From assembly GCA_019411365.1 (NCBI GenBank), contig DXQT01000046.1, positions 1 through 18,355 of the forward strand: DNA of 18,355 nucleotides, given 5' to 3'. The notes under the pieces were generated by a model, which saw nothing but the letters and a program-made list of their open reading frames with translations, was not told where the DNA came from and did not search any database. Within the stretch, counting starts at the first letter, position 1, and every line of letters begins with the position of its first letter. Shown here piece after piece: positions 9,334 to 16,458 of the stretch. The DNA comes from Roseburia sp. (GTDB taxonomy: Bacteria; Bacillota_A; Clostridia; Lachnospirales; Lachnospiraceae). The position numbers and the translations under genes were made by a program.

Positions 9334-9576
9334 ATGGCACAGATCTGTAAAAAGTGTCTGCTGCGCGAAATGGCGGAAGCGGATGCAAAAATGATTGAGA
9401 AATATAAAGAGGCGATCAAAAAAGAAGATCAGGTATCAGAGAGCGAGTATGAGAGACGGCTTACTGTCTGCAAAACCTGTGAACTTTTAAACGCGGGAAC
9501 CTGCGGTGCGTGCGGCTGCTATGTAGAGCTGCGCGCCGCGGCAGCCGTATCAAAATGCCCATATAAAAAATGGTGA
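9334..9576 (+). CDS. Small Cys-rich protein, DUF6171-like
   Basis: 80 aa. Eight cysteines: CKKC (5, 8), CKTC (46, 49), a CGACGC cluster preceded by Cys57 (57, 60, 62), and Cys75 before the final PYKKW. The spacing suggests two zinc sites or a metal cluster. Between the pairs is a charged helix (residues 10-45, Lys/Glu-rich). It looks like the small DUF6171 proteins of Lachnospiraceae; no function is known to me. GGAG at 9323-9326 supports the ATG. It follows abfA by 89 nt without a visible terminator or clear promoter, so it may be the last gene of the arabinan unit, though that may be chance. The stop codon lies inside the 5' arm of the downstream terminator. Confidence 0.8.
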   Translation: MAQICKKCLLREMAEADAKMIEKYKEAIKKEDQVSESEYERRLTVCKTCELLNAGTCGACGCYVELRAAAAVSKCPYKKW

Positions 9577-9604
9577 CAGTTCAGACGGACTGTTACCATT
9601 TTTT
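9565..9604 (+). terminator. Bidirectional intrinsic terminator between convergent genes
   Basis: AATGGTGACAGT (9569-9580) pairs with ACTGTTACCATT (9589-9600), 12 bp with one G-T wobble, loop TCAGACGG. A6 on the left and T6 on the right mean that either strand shows a T-run after the stem. It ends the plus-strand Cys-rich gene, whose stop codon it contains, and the minus-strand regulator gene ending at 9617. Confidence 0.92.
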
Positions 9605-9616
9605 ATTGCGGTAATA

Positions 9617-10543
9617 TTACTTCATTTCCTCCACCGGGGCGTACCCGAGACTCACTTTGATATCCTGGCTGTAATTGCCAAAAGATTTTCCAAAGATCGT
9701 AAGTCCGCCGACGTGCCTGGCATCGTCCTCCACAGCCAGGCGGAAGCGGATGCTGCTGTGGCAGTTGAGATGGAAATCATCGATTTTAACGTCGGATATT
9801 TTGAGACCGTCGATATAGGTACCTTTTTGATTGATGACAAGTTGTTTTAGCAATCCGTACTGGTTCCAGTTTGCATACCACCAGTCCGGTGTCAACAGAC
9901 CCTTCACATCGCCAAAATCGCCGGGGGAGGTCCAGTCACCAATATGAATATCATTTAAGTAAAAACTGATATCGGAAGGCCAGTCATTGTTGGTGCCTGG
10001 TGCTTCGGAACTAAGTTCTGCGGAAATTGTGATCTGTGTGATTTTTTTGGAAGCCGGGATAAAATTTGGAATGGCATATTCAACATAACCGCGTGTAAAC
10101 CATAGAATATCAGCGTTATAGCGGTCTGGATGTTCAAAATACCGCGGATCATCCACTTCACCGATCAGGGCATCTGCAGAGGCAAGTCCGCAGGTCGGGC
10201 AGATCTGGTAATTTGTATAGTGACCGACTTTTAATTCTGTATGATAAACATTCTCGATTTCGGCAGGCTTTTCTAAATCGATCAGGATCTTATCCAGGTG
10301 GATGGAACAGATTTTCTGGTTGCCGTGAACAGCAGATTCACTGGATGTTGTGATCAGTCCGCAGTTCTCAAGTTTTTTGATATGGCTGGTTAAGGCACCG
10401 TTTGTAATATTTAAACGGGAGGCAAGTTCATTCATGCTCATATTGTCGTTTTCCAGCAAAATATTTAAAATTTCAATTCTCACATCAGAACCGAGTGCCT
10501 TAAAAAGTTCTAACCCTTCATTCAACGAAGTGATGTGTAACAA
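9617..10543 (-). CDS. ArsR-type regulator with large beta-rich sensor-like domain
   Basis: 308 aa. Residues 10-75 are an ArsR-type winged helix (ALGSDVRIEILNILL, then MNELASRLNITNGALTSHIKKLENCGLI). Residues 105-308 are a large extra domain with CPTC (115-118), many aromatic residues (NDWPSDISFYLNDIHIGDW, LLTPDWWYANW) and a C-terminal beta pattern like a sugar-binding jelly roll. That would make it a one-component sensor, probably of an arabinan product, rather than a metal sensor; this is inference from the adjoining arabinan genes. The start is TTG at 10543, with AAAGGAGAGG 6 nt before it and no better ATG. It lies 31 nt after the phosphodiesterase gene and is probably co-transcribed with it. 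It converges on the Cys-rich gene. Confidence 0.82.
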   Translation of the reverse strand: MLHITSLNEGLELFKALGSDVRIEILNILLENDNMSMNELASRLNITNGALTSHIKKLENCGLITTSSESAVHGNQKICSIHLDKILIDLEKPAEIENVYHTELKVGHYTNYQICPTCGLASADALIGEVDDPRYFEHPDRYNADILWFTRGYVEYAIPNFIPASKKITQITISAELSSEAPGTNNDWPSDISFYLNDIHIGDWTSPGDFGDVKGLLTPDWWYANWNQYGLLKQLVINQKGTYIDGLKISDVKIDDFHLNCHSSIRFRLAVEDDARHVGGLTIFGKSFGNYSQDIKVSLGYAPVEEMK

Positions 10544-10574
10544 GGAAATCCTCTCCTTTCAAAATCTGTAAAAA

Positions 10575-11021
10575 TCACAGAATGACACGTTCTAAACTGT
10601 AATCATTGCCTGAAAGTGTCAGGATTGCAAGACTTTTCGAATCTCCACGTCCGTCACTGGCACTGCCCGGATTAATATAAACTTTATTGAAACGTTTATA
10701 AAATGTATAGTGATGAGTATGACCAAAGATAAGAAAATCAGCATCTGTCAGGTCAAATGGAAGATCAAACTGATTATGAACCAGAAAAAAAGTCTTGCCG
10801 CCAATGCGGAACTGTAAAAATTCAGGAAGATTTTTTGCCCAGTCACCGCGGTCATTGTTGCCTCGGACCATATAAAGCGGAATGCCAAAGTTCCGGAAAC
10901 AGTCATAATTTTTCTGCGTACAGAAATCGCCTGCATGGATCAGATAATCGCAGCCGTCTAAATGACGGTGCCACTCTTCACGGAAAATACCGTGTGTATC
11001 AGAAATAATGCCAATTTTCAT
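10575..11021 (-). CDS. YfcE/MJ0936-type metallophosphoesterase
   Basis: 148 aa. Calcineurin-like metal-binding motifs occur in order: SDTHG near the N-terminus, HAGD, GNND, the His of FLVHNQF, and GHTHH, with INPGSAS following as in YfcE. Members are Mn-dependent phosphodiesterases acting on model substrates; the physiological substrate is usually unknown. The frame begins at an ATG at 11033, but the GGAG that would serve translation overlaps that codon and sits 5-6 nt before the ATG at 11021, giving the family-typical MKIGIISDTHG start. A 13-codon leader ORF ends in an ATGA overlap with this start. The first gene of a minus-strand unit with the ArsR-type regulator. Confidence 0.9.
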   Translation of the reverse strand: MKIGIISDTHGIFREEWHRHLDGCDYLIHAGDFCTQKNYDCFRNFGIPLYMVRGNNDRGDWAKNLPEFLQFRIGGKTFFLVHNQFDLPFDLTDADFLIFGHTHHYTFYKRFNKVYINPGSASDGRGDSKSLAILTLSGNDYSLERVIL

Positions 11022-11059
11022 AAAATTCTCCATTCTTGCGTGAAAAATGTTATTTTCAT
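11018..11059 (-). CDS. Possible 13-codon leader ORF before the phosphodiesterase gene
   Basis: ATG at 11059 reading leftwards, peptide MKITFFTQEWRIL, TGA at 11018-11020. A GGAG lies a suitable distance upstream and the stop overlaps the phosphodiesterase start as ATGA, an arrangement that couples translation. The length is too short to prove coding, and no attenuator-like run of one amino acid is seen. Confidence 0.25.
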   Translation of the reverse strand: MKITFFTQEWRIL

Positions 11060-11097
11060 ACTAATTTTCTCCATTAAGTAAAAAAATAATTAGATAA

Positions 11098-11126
11098 ATT
11101 ATATAGGAAAAAAGTATGGAAGTCTA
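11098..11126 (-). promoter_or_regulatory. Promoter of the phosphodiesterase-regulator unit
   Basis: On the minus strand: TAGACT (11121-11126 on plus), 17-nt spacer, TATAAT (11098-11103). The transcript would begin near 11091 and include the 13-codon leader. Divergent from the PAS-GGDEF gene. Confidence 0.6.
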
Positions 11127-11177
11127 GAAGAAAGAAAAATATTCATAAAAATACTTTTTTATTTTAAAGTAATGTAG

Positions 11178-11183
11178 TATACT
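11178..11183 (+). promoter_or_regulatory. Probable -10 element for the PAS-GGDEF gene
   Basis: TATACT after GTAG. Only a T-rich stretch (11155-11160) stands where the -35 should be. A GTTAA-TTTT-TTAAC palindrome (11201-11214) follows in the 5' leader, before GGGAGAGG (11215-11222) and the ATG. The promoter assignment is tentative. Confidence 0.4.
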
Positions 11184-11226
11184 GTTCGGGGGATCAATTA
11201 GTTAATTTTTTAACGGGAGAGGGAGA

Positions 11227-12159
11227 ATGGAAAACTCGGTATTAGAGGAAAAGGTTTTTCATAAAGTTATGAAAAACGTACCGTTTGGTCTTGTTGTGAG
11301 CAGTGAGGGCAGAAAACGCAAGGTGTATTATGTGAATACGATGGCGTACCATATGCTCGGTTACACGCGGGAGGAATTTATTGAAAAAGTACAGGACGGC
11401 TGGAGCCGGTTTGTGGATATTGACTTAAGAATGGTCATGAGGGAGCATCATGAAGAGATTCTGACAGGGGAGTCATTTGAACTGACTGCTCAGACAGAGA
11501 CGAAAGACGGAAATAAAAAGTGGCTGTCTTTTCGTGTGATGGTATCCATGGATGTTATATCCTCGCAGTTAAAACCGGTCAGTTATATTACGATCACGGA
11601 TGTAACGGAGAAAGTGGAAAAAAACAGACGTTACGCGAGAGAAAGAGAATATTTACGGGATTGTGCAGCCAGAGATTCCATGACGAGACTGTTAAACCGT
11701 GGTACGATGGAAGATCGTATCAAAGAAGAACTGGAGTCAGTGGCAGAAGGACAAAATTATGCATACATTGCTATTGATCTGGATAATTTTAAGCAGGTCA
11801 ATGATGTGTATGGCCACTGGGTTGGCGACCGCGTCATTATGAGTGTGTCTAATATTTTAAGGGAAGTCTACGGTAATCAGGTCAGCATTGGACGTATGGG
11901 CGGGGATGAATTCGCAGTATTTCTTCCGGATGTAAAAGACCGTATGTGGATACAGGGGCAGGCAGATGAAGTGCTGTACCGGCTGCGCAGACAAAAAGAA
12001 ATGATCGGAATGGCGGAGGAGCCGACAGCAAGTATTGGCATCGCATTCGGCCCTGAGGATGGCACAAGCTTCCGTGAACTGTATCACAGAGCGGATGCAG
12101 CACTCTATCAGGTCAAAAAGGAAGAAAAAAACAGCATAGCAATTTACACAATGATATAA
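11227..12159 (+). CDS. PAS-GGDEF diguanylate cyclase
   Basis: 310 aa, soluble, with no membrane segments. Residues about 10-130 are a PAS domain (NVPFGLVV, YYVNTMAYHMLGYTREEF, ITITDVTE). A short coiled helix (130-148) leads to a GGDEF domain: RDSMTRLLNRGTMED, metal-site Asp184 in DLDNFKQVND, and an intact GGDEF at 225-229. It should make c-di-GMP from two GTP. The inhibitory RxxD site expected just before GGDEF is absent (Gly and Val stand at the Arg and Asp positions), so product feedback at that site is unlikely. It is monocistronic between a divergent unit and the pfl control region. T8 at 12163-12170 follows the stop without a convincing hairpin, so its transcript may run into the riboswitch region. 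Confidence 0.93.
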   Translation: MENSVLEEKVFHKVMKNVPFGLVVSSEGRKRKVYYVNTMAYHMLGYTREEFIEKVQDGWSRFVDIDLRMVMREHHEEILTGESFELTAQTETKDGNKKWLSFRVMVSMDVISSQLKPVSYITITDVTEKVEKNRRYAREREYLRDCAARDSMTRLLNRGTMEDRIKEELESVAEGQNYAYIAIDLDNFKQVNDVYGHWVGDRVIMSVSNILREVYGNQVSIGRMGGDEFAVFLPDVKDRMWIQGQADEVLYRLRRQKEMIGMAEEPTASIGIAFGPEDGTSFRELYHRADAALYQVKKEEKNSIAIYTMI

Positions 12160-12184
12160 GCTTTTTTTTGGTACATTTTACCTA

Positions 12185-12213
12185 TTGAAAAAATGAATCA
12201 AAAATTATAACAT
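12185..12213 (+). promoter_or_regulatory. Probable promoter of the riboswitch RNA
   Basis: TTGAAA (12185-12190), 17 nt, TAACAT (12208-12213). The predicted start near 12220 falls right at the 5' edge of the aptamer. TATAACA (12206-12212) and TGTTATA (12219-12225) form a perfect 7-bp inverted repeat over the -10 and start, a possible operator. Confidence 0.45.
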
Positions 12214-12221
12214 CTAATTGT

Positions 12222-12290
12222 TATATGACTGACGGAAAAAGTGGAAGAACCACATGAAGTATAACGTTTACAATGCCGACCGTCTGGGCG
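12222..12290 (+). ncRNA. ZTP (pfl motif) riboswitch aptamer
   Basis: The landmarks of the ZTP/ZMP aptamer occur in order: ATGACTGACGG (12225-12235), an A-rich stretch, the small hairpin GTGG-AAGAA-CCAC (12241-12253), ATGAAGTATAACG (12254-12266), and the hallmark GCCGACCGTCTGGGC (12275-12289). Known members bind ZTP/ZMP, which builds up when 10-formyl-THF is limiting, and turn on purine and folate genes. Here the last segment is also the 5' arm of an intrinsic terminator, so binding would favour read-through towards pflB. Recognised by consensus from memory, not by a covariance search. Confidence 0.85.
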
Positions 12291-12320
12291 AGATAACCCG
12301 GACTGTCGGTTTCTTTTATT
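12276..12320 (+). terminator. Riboswitch terminator overlapping the aptamer
   Basis: CCGACCGTCTGGG (12276-12288) pairs with CCCGGACTGTCGG (12297-12309), 13 positions with one C-T mismatch and one wobble, loop CGAGATAA, then TTTCTTTTATT. The 5' arm is the conserved ZTP-aptamer 3' segment, so aptamer folding and terminator folding exclude each other. Confidence 0.88.
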
Positions 12321-12390
12321 CTTAAAGATATTCTTCTTACAGGAATCCTTTTGTATGAAAAAAAGAACAGTTCCGGAAACGAAGCGGATA

Positions 12391-12420
12391 TTGACAAGCA
12401 GTGATGGAACATGATATATT
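12391..12420 (+). promoter_or_regulatory. Second, strong pflB promoter
   Basis: TTGACA (12391-12396), 18 nt, TATATT (12415-12420), with an extended TG at 12412-12413. Start near 12427. It lies after the riboswitch terminator, so transcripts from it escape the riboswitch. A CTAAC-AAAA-GTTAG palindrome (12438-12451) follows at about +12. Confidence 0.75.
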
Positions 12421-12460
12421 CACTGCGTTAGAGCAAACTAACAAAAGTTAGAAATAACTA

Positions 12461-12491
12461 CCAATATTTTCCAGCAATACCAAAATATTGG
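12461..12491 (+). promoter_or_regulatory. Stem-loop in the pflB 5' untranslated region
   Basis: CCAATATTTT (12461-12470) and AAAATATTGG (12482-12491) are a perfect 10-bp inverted repeat around an 11-nt loop. A second small palindrome, GGATC-A-GATCC (12493-12503), follows directly. Both are within the leader of transcripts from the 12391 promoter. Possible mRNA-stability element or operator. Confidence 0.45.
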
Positions 12492-12550
12492 GGGATCAGA
12501 TCCGTTTTAGACAGGTAAACCATAGTTTTCAGCAAACAGGAGGAAAAATA

Positions 12551-14779
12551 ATGCAAAACGAATGGAGAGATTTTAATGGTGGAGCATGGGAGAATGAAGT
12601 AAACGTCAGAGACTTCATCCAGAGAAACTATAAGCCATATGATGGTGACAGCTCTTTCTTGGAGGGACCGACAGAGGACACCACAGCACTCTGGCAGGAT
12701 GTACTCGAGCTTTCAAAACAGGAGAGAGAGGTCGGCGGCGTGCTCGATATGGATACAAAGATCATTTCCACGATCACTTCCCATGGACCTGCGTACTTAG
12801 ACAAAGATAAGGAGAAGATCGTAGGTTTCCAGACAGATAAACCATTCAAACGTTCCTTACAGCCTTATGGCGGTATCCGTATGGCAATTAAGGCATGTGA
12901 AGATAATGGGTATAAAGTAGACCCGGAAGTGGTAGAATATTTCACAACACACAGAAAGACACACAATGCAGGTGTGTTTGACGCTTATACACCGGAGATG
13001 AGAGCCTGCCGTTCCGCACATATCATCACCGGACTTCCGGATGCATACGGGCGCGGACGTATCATCGGCGACTACAGAAGACCTGCACTTTACGGTGTAG
13101 ACCGTCTGATCGAAGATAAGCAGGAGCAGTTAGATTCCACACGCACCATCATGTATTCCGATGTTATCCGTGAGCGTGAGGAGTTATCCGAGCAGATCAG
13201 AGCCCTTAAAATGTTAAAAGAATTAGCAAAGATCTACGGATGCGATATTTCCAAACCGGCAACAAATGTTCTTGAGGCAGCACAGGCTGTATATTTTGCC
13301 TACCTTGCAGCAGTCAAAGAGCAGAACGGTGCGGCAATGAGTCTAGGACGTACCTCTACGTTCTTAGACATCTATGCAGAGCGCGACCTTCGTGAGGGTA
13401 CATTCACGGAGAAAGAGATTCAGGAGATCATCGACCAGTTCATCATGAAACTGCGCTGCGTAAAATTTGCCCGTACACCGGAGTACAACAGCATTTTCGC
13501 CGGAGATCCTACCTGGGTAACAGAGTCGATTGCCGGAATCGGTGTGGATGGAAGACATATGGTAACAAAAATGTCTTACCGTTACTTAAATACTTTAAAC
13601 AACATCGGAGCAGCACCGGAGCCAAACCTGACTGTTTTATGGTCTGTAAAACTTCCGGAGAACTTCAAAAAGTTCTGTGCAGAGATTTCCATCAAACATT
13701 CTGCGATCCAGTACGAAAATGATGACATCATGCGTGTGGTTCACGGCGATGACTACGGTATCGCATGCTGCGTATCTTCCATGAGAATCGGAAAAGAGAT
13801 GCAGTTCTTCGGAGCCCGTGCAAACCTTGCAAAATGTTTACTCTATGCGATCAACGGTGGTGTGGATGAGATCAGCGGCAAACAGGTAGGACCGAAATAT
13901 CGTCCGATCACTTCCGAGTATCTTGACTACGACGAGGTATGGGATAAATACAAAGACATGATGAAATGGCTTGCAGGTGTCTATGTCAATGCATTAAACA
14001 TCATTCACTATATGCATGACAAATACTGCTACGAGAGAATGCAGATGGCATTACATGACAAACAGGTAAGACGTTGGTTTGCAACCGGTATTGCAGGATT
14101 TTCCGTAGTAGCAGATTCCCTTTCTGCCATTAAATATGCAAAAGTAAAACCGATCCGTGATGAGAACGGTATTACAGTAGACTTTGAGATTGAGGGAGAT
14201 TTCCCGAAATATGGTAATGATGATGACCGTGTGGATGAGATCGCAAAAGAGGTTCTGCATACATTCATCAAATATGTAAAAGGAAACCACACTTACCGTG
14301 GAGGTATCGCAACAACTTCCATTCTTACCATCACATCCAACGTATCCTACGGTAAGAATACAGGAGCAACCCCAGATGGAAGAAAGAAAGGTGTTGCGTT
14401 TGCTCCGGGTGCAAATCCAATGCACGGACGTGATAAAAACGGTGCGGTCGCTTCCTTAGCTTCCGTTGCAAAAATGCCATTTATGGATGCGCAGGATGGT
14501 ATTTCCAACACCTTTACCATCGTGCCGGATGCACTTGGAAAGACGGAGGAAAGCTCTGAAACAAACCTTGTGGCACTGCTTGACGGCTATGCAGAAAAAG
14601 GCGGTCACCACTTAAATGTAAACGTATTAAATAAGGAAACACTGCTTGATGCACAGAAGCATCCGGAGGAATATCCGCAGCTTACGATCCGTGTATCAGG
14701 TTATGCAGTAAACTTCATTAAACTGACAAAAGAGCAGCAGGATGAGGTAATTGCAAGAACTTTCCATGAATTGATGTAA
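12551..14779 (+). CDS. pflB: Pyruvate formate-lyase (formate C-acetyltransferase)
   Basis: 742 aa. A glycyl-radical enzyme that converts pyruvate and CoA to acetyl-CoA and formate in the anaerobic cytoplasm. The catalytic cysteine pair is Cys406-Cys407 (GIACCVSSM). The radical site is Gly717 in RVSGYAVNF near the C-terminus. [17 protein letters not shown] is the conserved PFL segment that separates it from glycerol or choline dehydratases. The frame is open from a TTG at 12488, but AGGAGG (12538-12543) fixes the start at the ATG at 12551, and [13 protein letters not shown] is normal for clostridial PFL. The activase gene follows after 16 nt. Control is unusually elaborate: a ZTP riboswitch, a second promoter and a long leader with hairpins. 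Confidence 0.97.
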   Translation: MQNEWRDFNGGAWENEVNVRDFIQRNYKPYDGDSSFLEGPTEDTTALWQDVLELSKQEREVGGVLDMDTKIISTITSHGPAYLDKDKEKIVGFQTDKPFKRSLQPYGGIRMAIKACEDNGYKVDPEVVEYFTTHRKTHNAGVFDAYTPEMRACRSAHIITGLPDAYGRGRIIGDYRRPALYGVDRLIEDKQEQLDSTRTIMYSDVIREREELSEQIRALKMLKELAKIYGCDISKPATNVLEAAQAVYFAYLAAVKEQNGAAMSLGRTSTFLDIYAERDLREGTFTEKEIQEIIDQFIMKLRCVKFARTPEYNSIFAGDPTWVTESIAGIGVDGRHMVTKMSYRYLNTLNNIGAAPEPNLTVLWSVKLPENFKKFCAEISIKHSAIQYENDDIMRVVHGDDYGIACCVSSMRIGKEMQFFGARANLAKCLLYAINGGVDEISGKQVGPKYRPITSEYLDYDEVWDKYKDMMKWLAGVYVNALNIIHYMHDKYCYERMQMALHDKQVRRWFATGIAGFSVVADSLSAIKYAKVKPIRDENGITVDFEIEGDFPKYGNDDDRVDEIAKEVLHTFIKYVKGNHTYRGGIATTSILTITSNVSYGKNTGATPDGRKKGVAFAPGANPMHGRDKNGAVASLASVAKMPFMDAQDGISNTFTIVPDALGKTEESSETNLVALLDGYAEKGGHHLNVNVLNKETLLDAQKHPEEYPQLTIRVSGYAVNFIKLTKEQQDEVIARTFHELM

Positions 14780-14795
14780 TAATAAGGAGATTATT

Positions 14796-15545
14796 ATGGG
14801 CTATATTCATTCTCTGGAATCATTTGGTACCGTGGACGGTCCGGGGGTGCGTTTTGTCGTATTCTTCGAGGGCTGCCCGATGCGCTGCCAGTATTGCCAC
14901 AACCCGGATACATGGGTGCTGACTGATGGAAAACAGATGGAGGCGGACGAGATCATCGACCGCTTCCTGCGCAATGCCTCGTTTTACCGGACTGGCGGAA
15001 TTACCGCCACCGGTGGCGAGCCGATGCTTCAGATTGATTTTCTGACGGAACTGTTTGCGAAGGCAAAGGCACACGGAATCCATACCTGTTTAGATACGTC
15101 TGGTATTATGTTCCCGGGATTTCCGGAGGATGGAGAAGCCACATCAGATATCACACTGGAAAAAATAGACAGGCTTCTTGATGTCACAGATCTTGTAATG
15201 CTTGACATTAAGCATATCCGTGACGAGGATCACCGGAAACTGACCGGACATTCAAATAAGAATATTCTGGCATTTGCAAGATATTTAGATCAGAAGAAAA
15301 AGCCGGTGTGGATCCGTCATGTCGTTGTTCCCGGCATCACATTTGAGGAGGCAGAATTGACGGAACTCGGACACTTCCTAAAGACACTTTCCAATATGGA
15401 AAAATTGGAAGTACTGCCATATCATGCACTTGGCAAGGTCAAGTATGATAATCTTGGCATGGATTATGTGTTAAAAGATACACCGCAGCTTACCAAAGAG
15501 GAAGCAAAAAAAGCGGAACAGATGATAAGGGATGCAATGTCATAA
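14796..15545 (+). CDS. pflA: Pyruvate formate-lyase activating enzyme (radical SAM)
   Basis: 249 aa. It generates the glycyl radical on PflB with S-adenosylmethionine and a 4Fe-4S cluster. The cluster motif CPMRCQYC gives Cys27, Cys31 and Cys34, and HNPDTW follows as in PflA. TATGGEPMLQ is the SAM-binding GGE motif. No extra ferredoxin insert is present, consistent with a PFL rather than a dehydratase activase. AAGGAG (14783-14788) is 7 nt before the ATG. It is co-transcribed with pflB. The last codons and the stop form the 5' arm of a 21-bp hairpin. Confidence 0.96.
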   Translation: MGYIHSLESFGTVDGPGVRFVVFFEGCPMRCQYCHNPDTWVLTDGKQMEADEIIDRFLRNASFYRTGGITATGGEPMLQIDFLTELFAKAKAHGIHTCLDTSGIMFPGFPEDGEATSDITLEKIDRLLDVTDLVMLDIKHIRDEDHRKLTGHSNKNILAFARYLDQKKKPVWIRHVVVPGITFEEAELTELGHFLKTLSNMEKLEVLPYHALGKVKYDNLGMDYVLKDTPQLTKEEAKKAEQMIRDAMS

Positions 15546-15577
15546 TGGCGAGTCATTATGACATTGCATCCCTTGTT
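15527..15577 (+). terminator. Long perfect hairpin ending the pfl operon
   Basis: Bases 15527-15547 pair perfectly with 15554-15574 (21 bp), loop GCGAGT. The 5' arm spans the last codons and TAA of pflA. The T-tract is weak (CTTGTT), so it may work as terminator, 3'-end protector or RNase III target. Confidence 0.7.
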
Positions 15578-15681
15578 AAATGTGTAATATTGATCGTGCC
15601 AGCGAATGATGCACATTTTTACAAGAATATTACAGGAAAATATAAATATTCTGAAAAATATATAAAAAATGATATATTGTA

Positions 15682-15709
15682 TTGAAATATTTGTGGAAAG
15701 TGCTATAAT
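15682..15709 (+). promoter_or_regulatory. Promoter of hpf
   Basis: TTGAAA (15682-15687), 16 nt, TATAAT (15704-15709), with extended -10 TG at 15701-15702. Start near 15716, giving a short 5' leader before AAAGGGG (15745-15751). Confidence 0.8.
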
Positions 15710-15760
15710 AAAACCATGATATAAATCTGTATCAAATAAACGGCAAAGGGGTTGGACATC

Positions 15761-16291
15761 ATGAGAATCAAGATTACAGGAAGAAACATTGAATTAACCG
15801 ATGGTATCAAAGATGCAGTGGAGGACAAGTTAAACAAATTAGAGAAATACTTCACTCCGGACACAGATGTCTATGTAACACTGAGCGTAGAGAAGGAACG
15901 CCAGAAAGTGGAAGTTACGATTCCAATGAAAGGAAACTATATTCGTTCTGAACAGGTCAGCAATGATATGTATGTATCAATTGATCTGGTAGAAGAGGTT
16001 ATTGAGCGTCAGTTAAAGAAATATAGAACGAAACTGGTTACGAAACAGCAGAGCGCAGCATCCGTTTTCAAACAGGATTTCCTGGATGCAGCATCAGACG
16101 ATGATGAAGAGATCAAGATCATCCGTTCTAAGAAGTTCGATATGAAGCCGATGTATCCGGAAGATGCATGTGTACAGATGGAGTTATTAGGACATGACTT
16201 CTTCGTATTTATCAATGCTGAGACCGAAGATGTCAACGTTGTATACAAGAGAAAAGGCAACACATACGGATTGATCGAACCGGAATACTAA
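15761..16291 (+). CDS. hpf: Ribosome hibernation-promoting factor, long form
   Basis: 176 aa. The N-terminal S30AE/RaiA domain (residues 1-100, MRIKITGRNIELTDGIKDAVEDKLNKLEKYF) binds the 30S decoding region. After a linker with DDDEE, the C-terminal domain (about 120-176: IIRSKKFDMKPMYPEDACVQMELLGHDFFVFINAET) dimerises ribosomes, giving 100S particles in resting cells. This two-domain layout is the standard Firmicute long HPF, also annotated raiA or yfiA. The frame begins with a TTG at 15752 directly on the Shine-Dalgarno. The ATG at 15761 is 9 nt after AAAGGGG and is preferred. It is monocistronic, with a strong promoter and terminator. A structured element lies downstream. Confidence 0.96.
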   Translation: MRIKITGRNIELTDGIKDAVEDKLNKLEKYFTPDTDVYVTLSVEKERQKVEVTIPMKGNYIRSEQVSNDMYVSIDLVEEVIERQLKKYRTKLVTKQQSAASVFKQDFLDAASDDDEEIKIIRSKKFDMKPMYPEDACVQMELLGHDFFVFINAETEDVNVVYKRKGNTYGLIEPEY

Positions 16292-16327
16292 AATGGATCA
16301 TTGCAGAATTGTGCTGTGAATACAAAG

Positions 16328-16369
16328 AACCCACCCTGCGGCAAGCACCTTGCCGCAGGGTGGGTTTTT
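16328..16369 (+). terminator. Strong intrinsic terminator of hpf
   Basis: An 18-bp perfect, GC-rich stem (16328-16345 with 16349-16366), loop CAC, then a T-run to 16369. Confidence 0.95.
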
Positions 16370-16458
16370 GCAGTACATCATAATAGATTTCCTTGTGTGA
16401 CGTGAAGCATTTGTCGAAGATAAGATGTTGGGGCAAATAGTGATTCACAACATAACGA

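Noticed and set aside
8903..9388. 161-codon minus-strand frame over the end of abfA
   Set aside because: Cys/His/Phe-rich antisense shadow of a clear GH51 gene.
12120..12172. Intrinsic terminator directly after the PAS-GGDEF gene
   Set aside because: There is a T8 run, but the only pairing is A-run with T-run around a long loop, with no stable stem.
12438..12451. Rex redox operator at the CTAAC/GTTAG palindrome
   Set aside because: The Rex half-sites known from Clostridia are TTGTTAA and TTAACAA around 4 nt. Here the arms are in the opposite order and only 5 bp.
16351..16364. T-box-like GCAGGGTGGG string downstream of hpf
   Set aside because: It is only the 3' arm of the hpf terminator; there is no T-box leader structure or aminoacyl gene after it.
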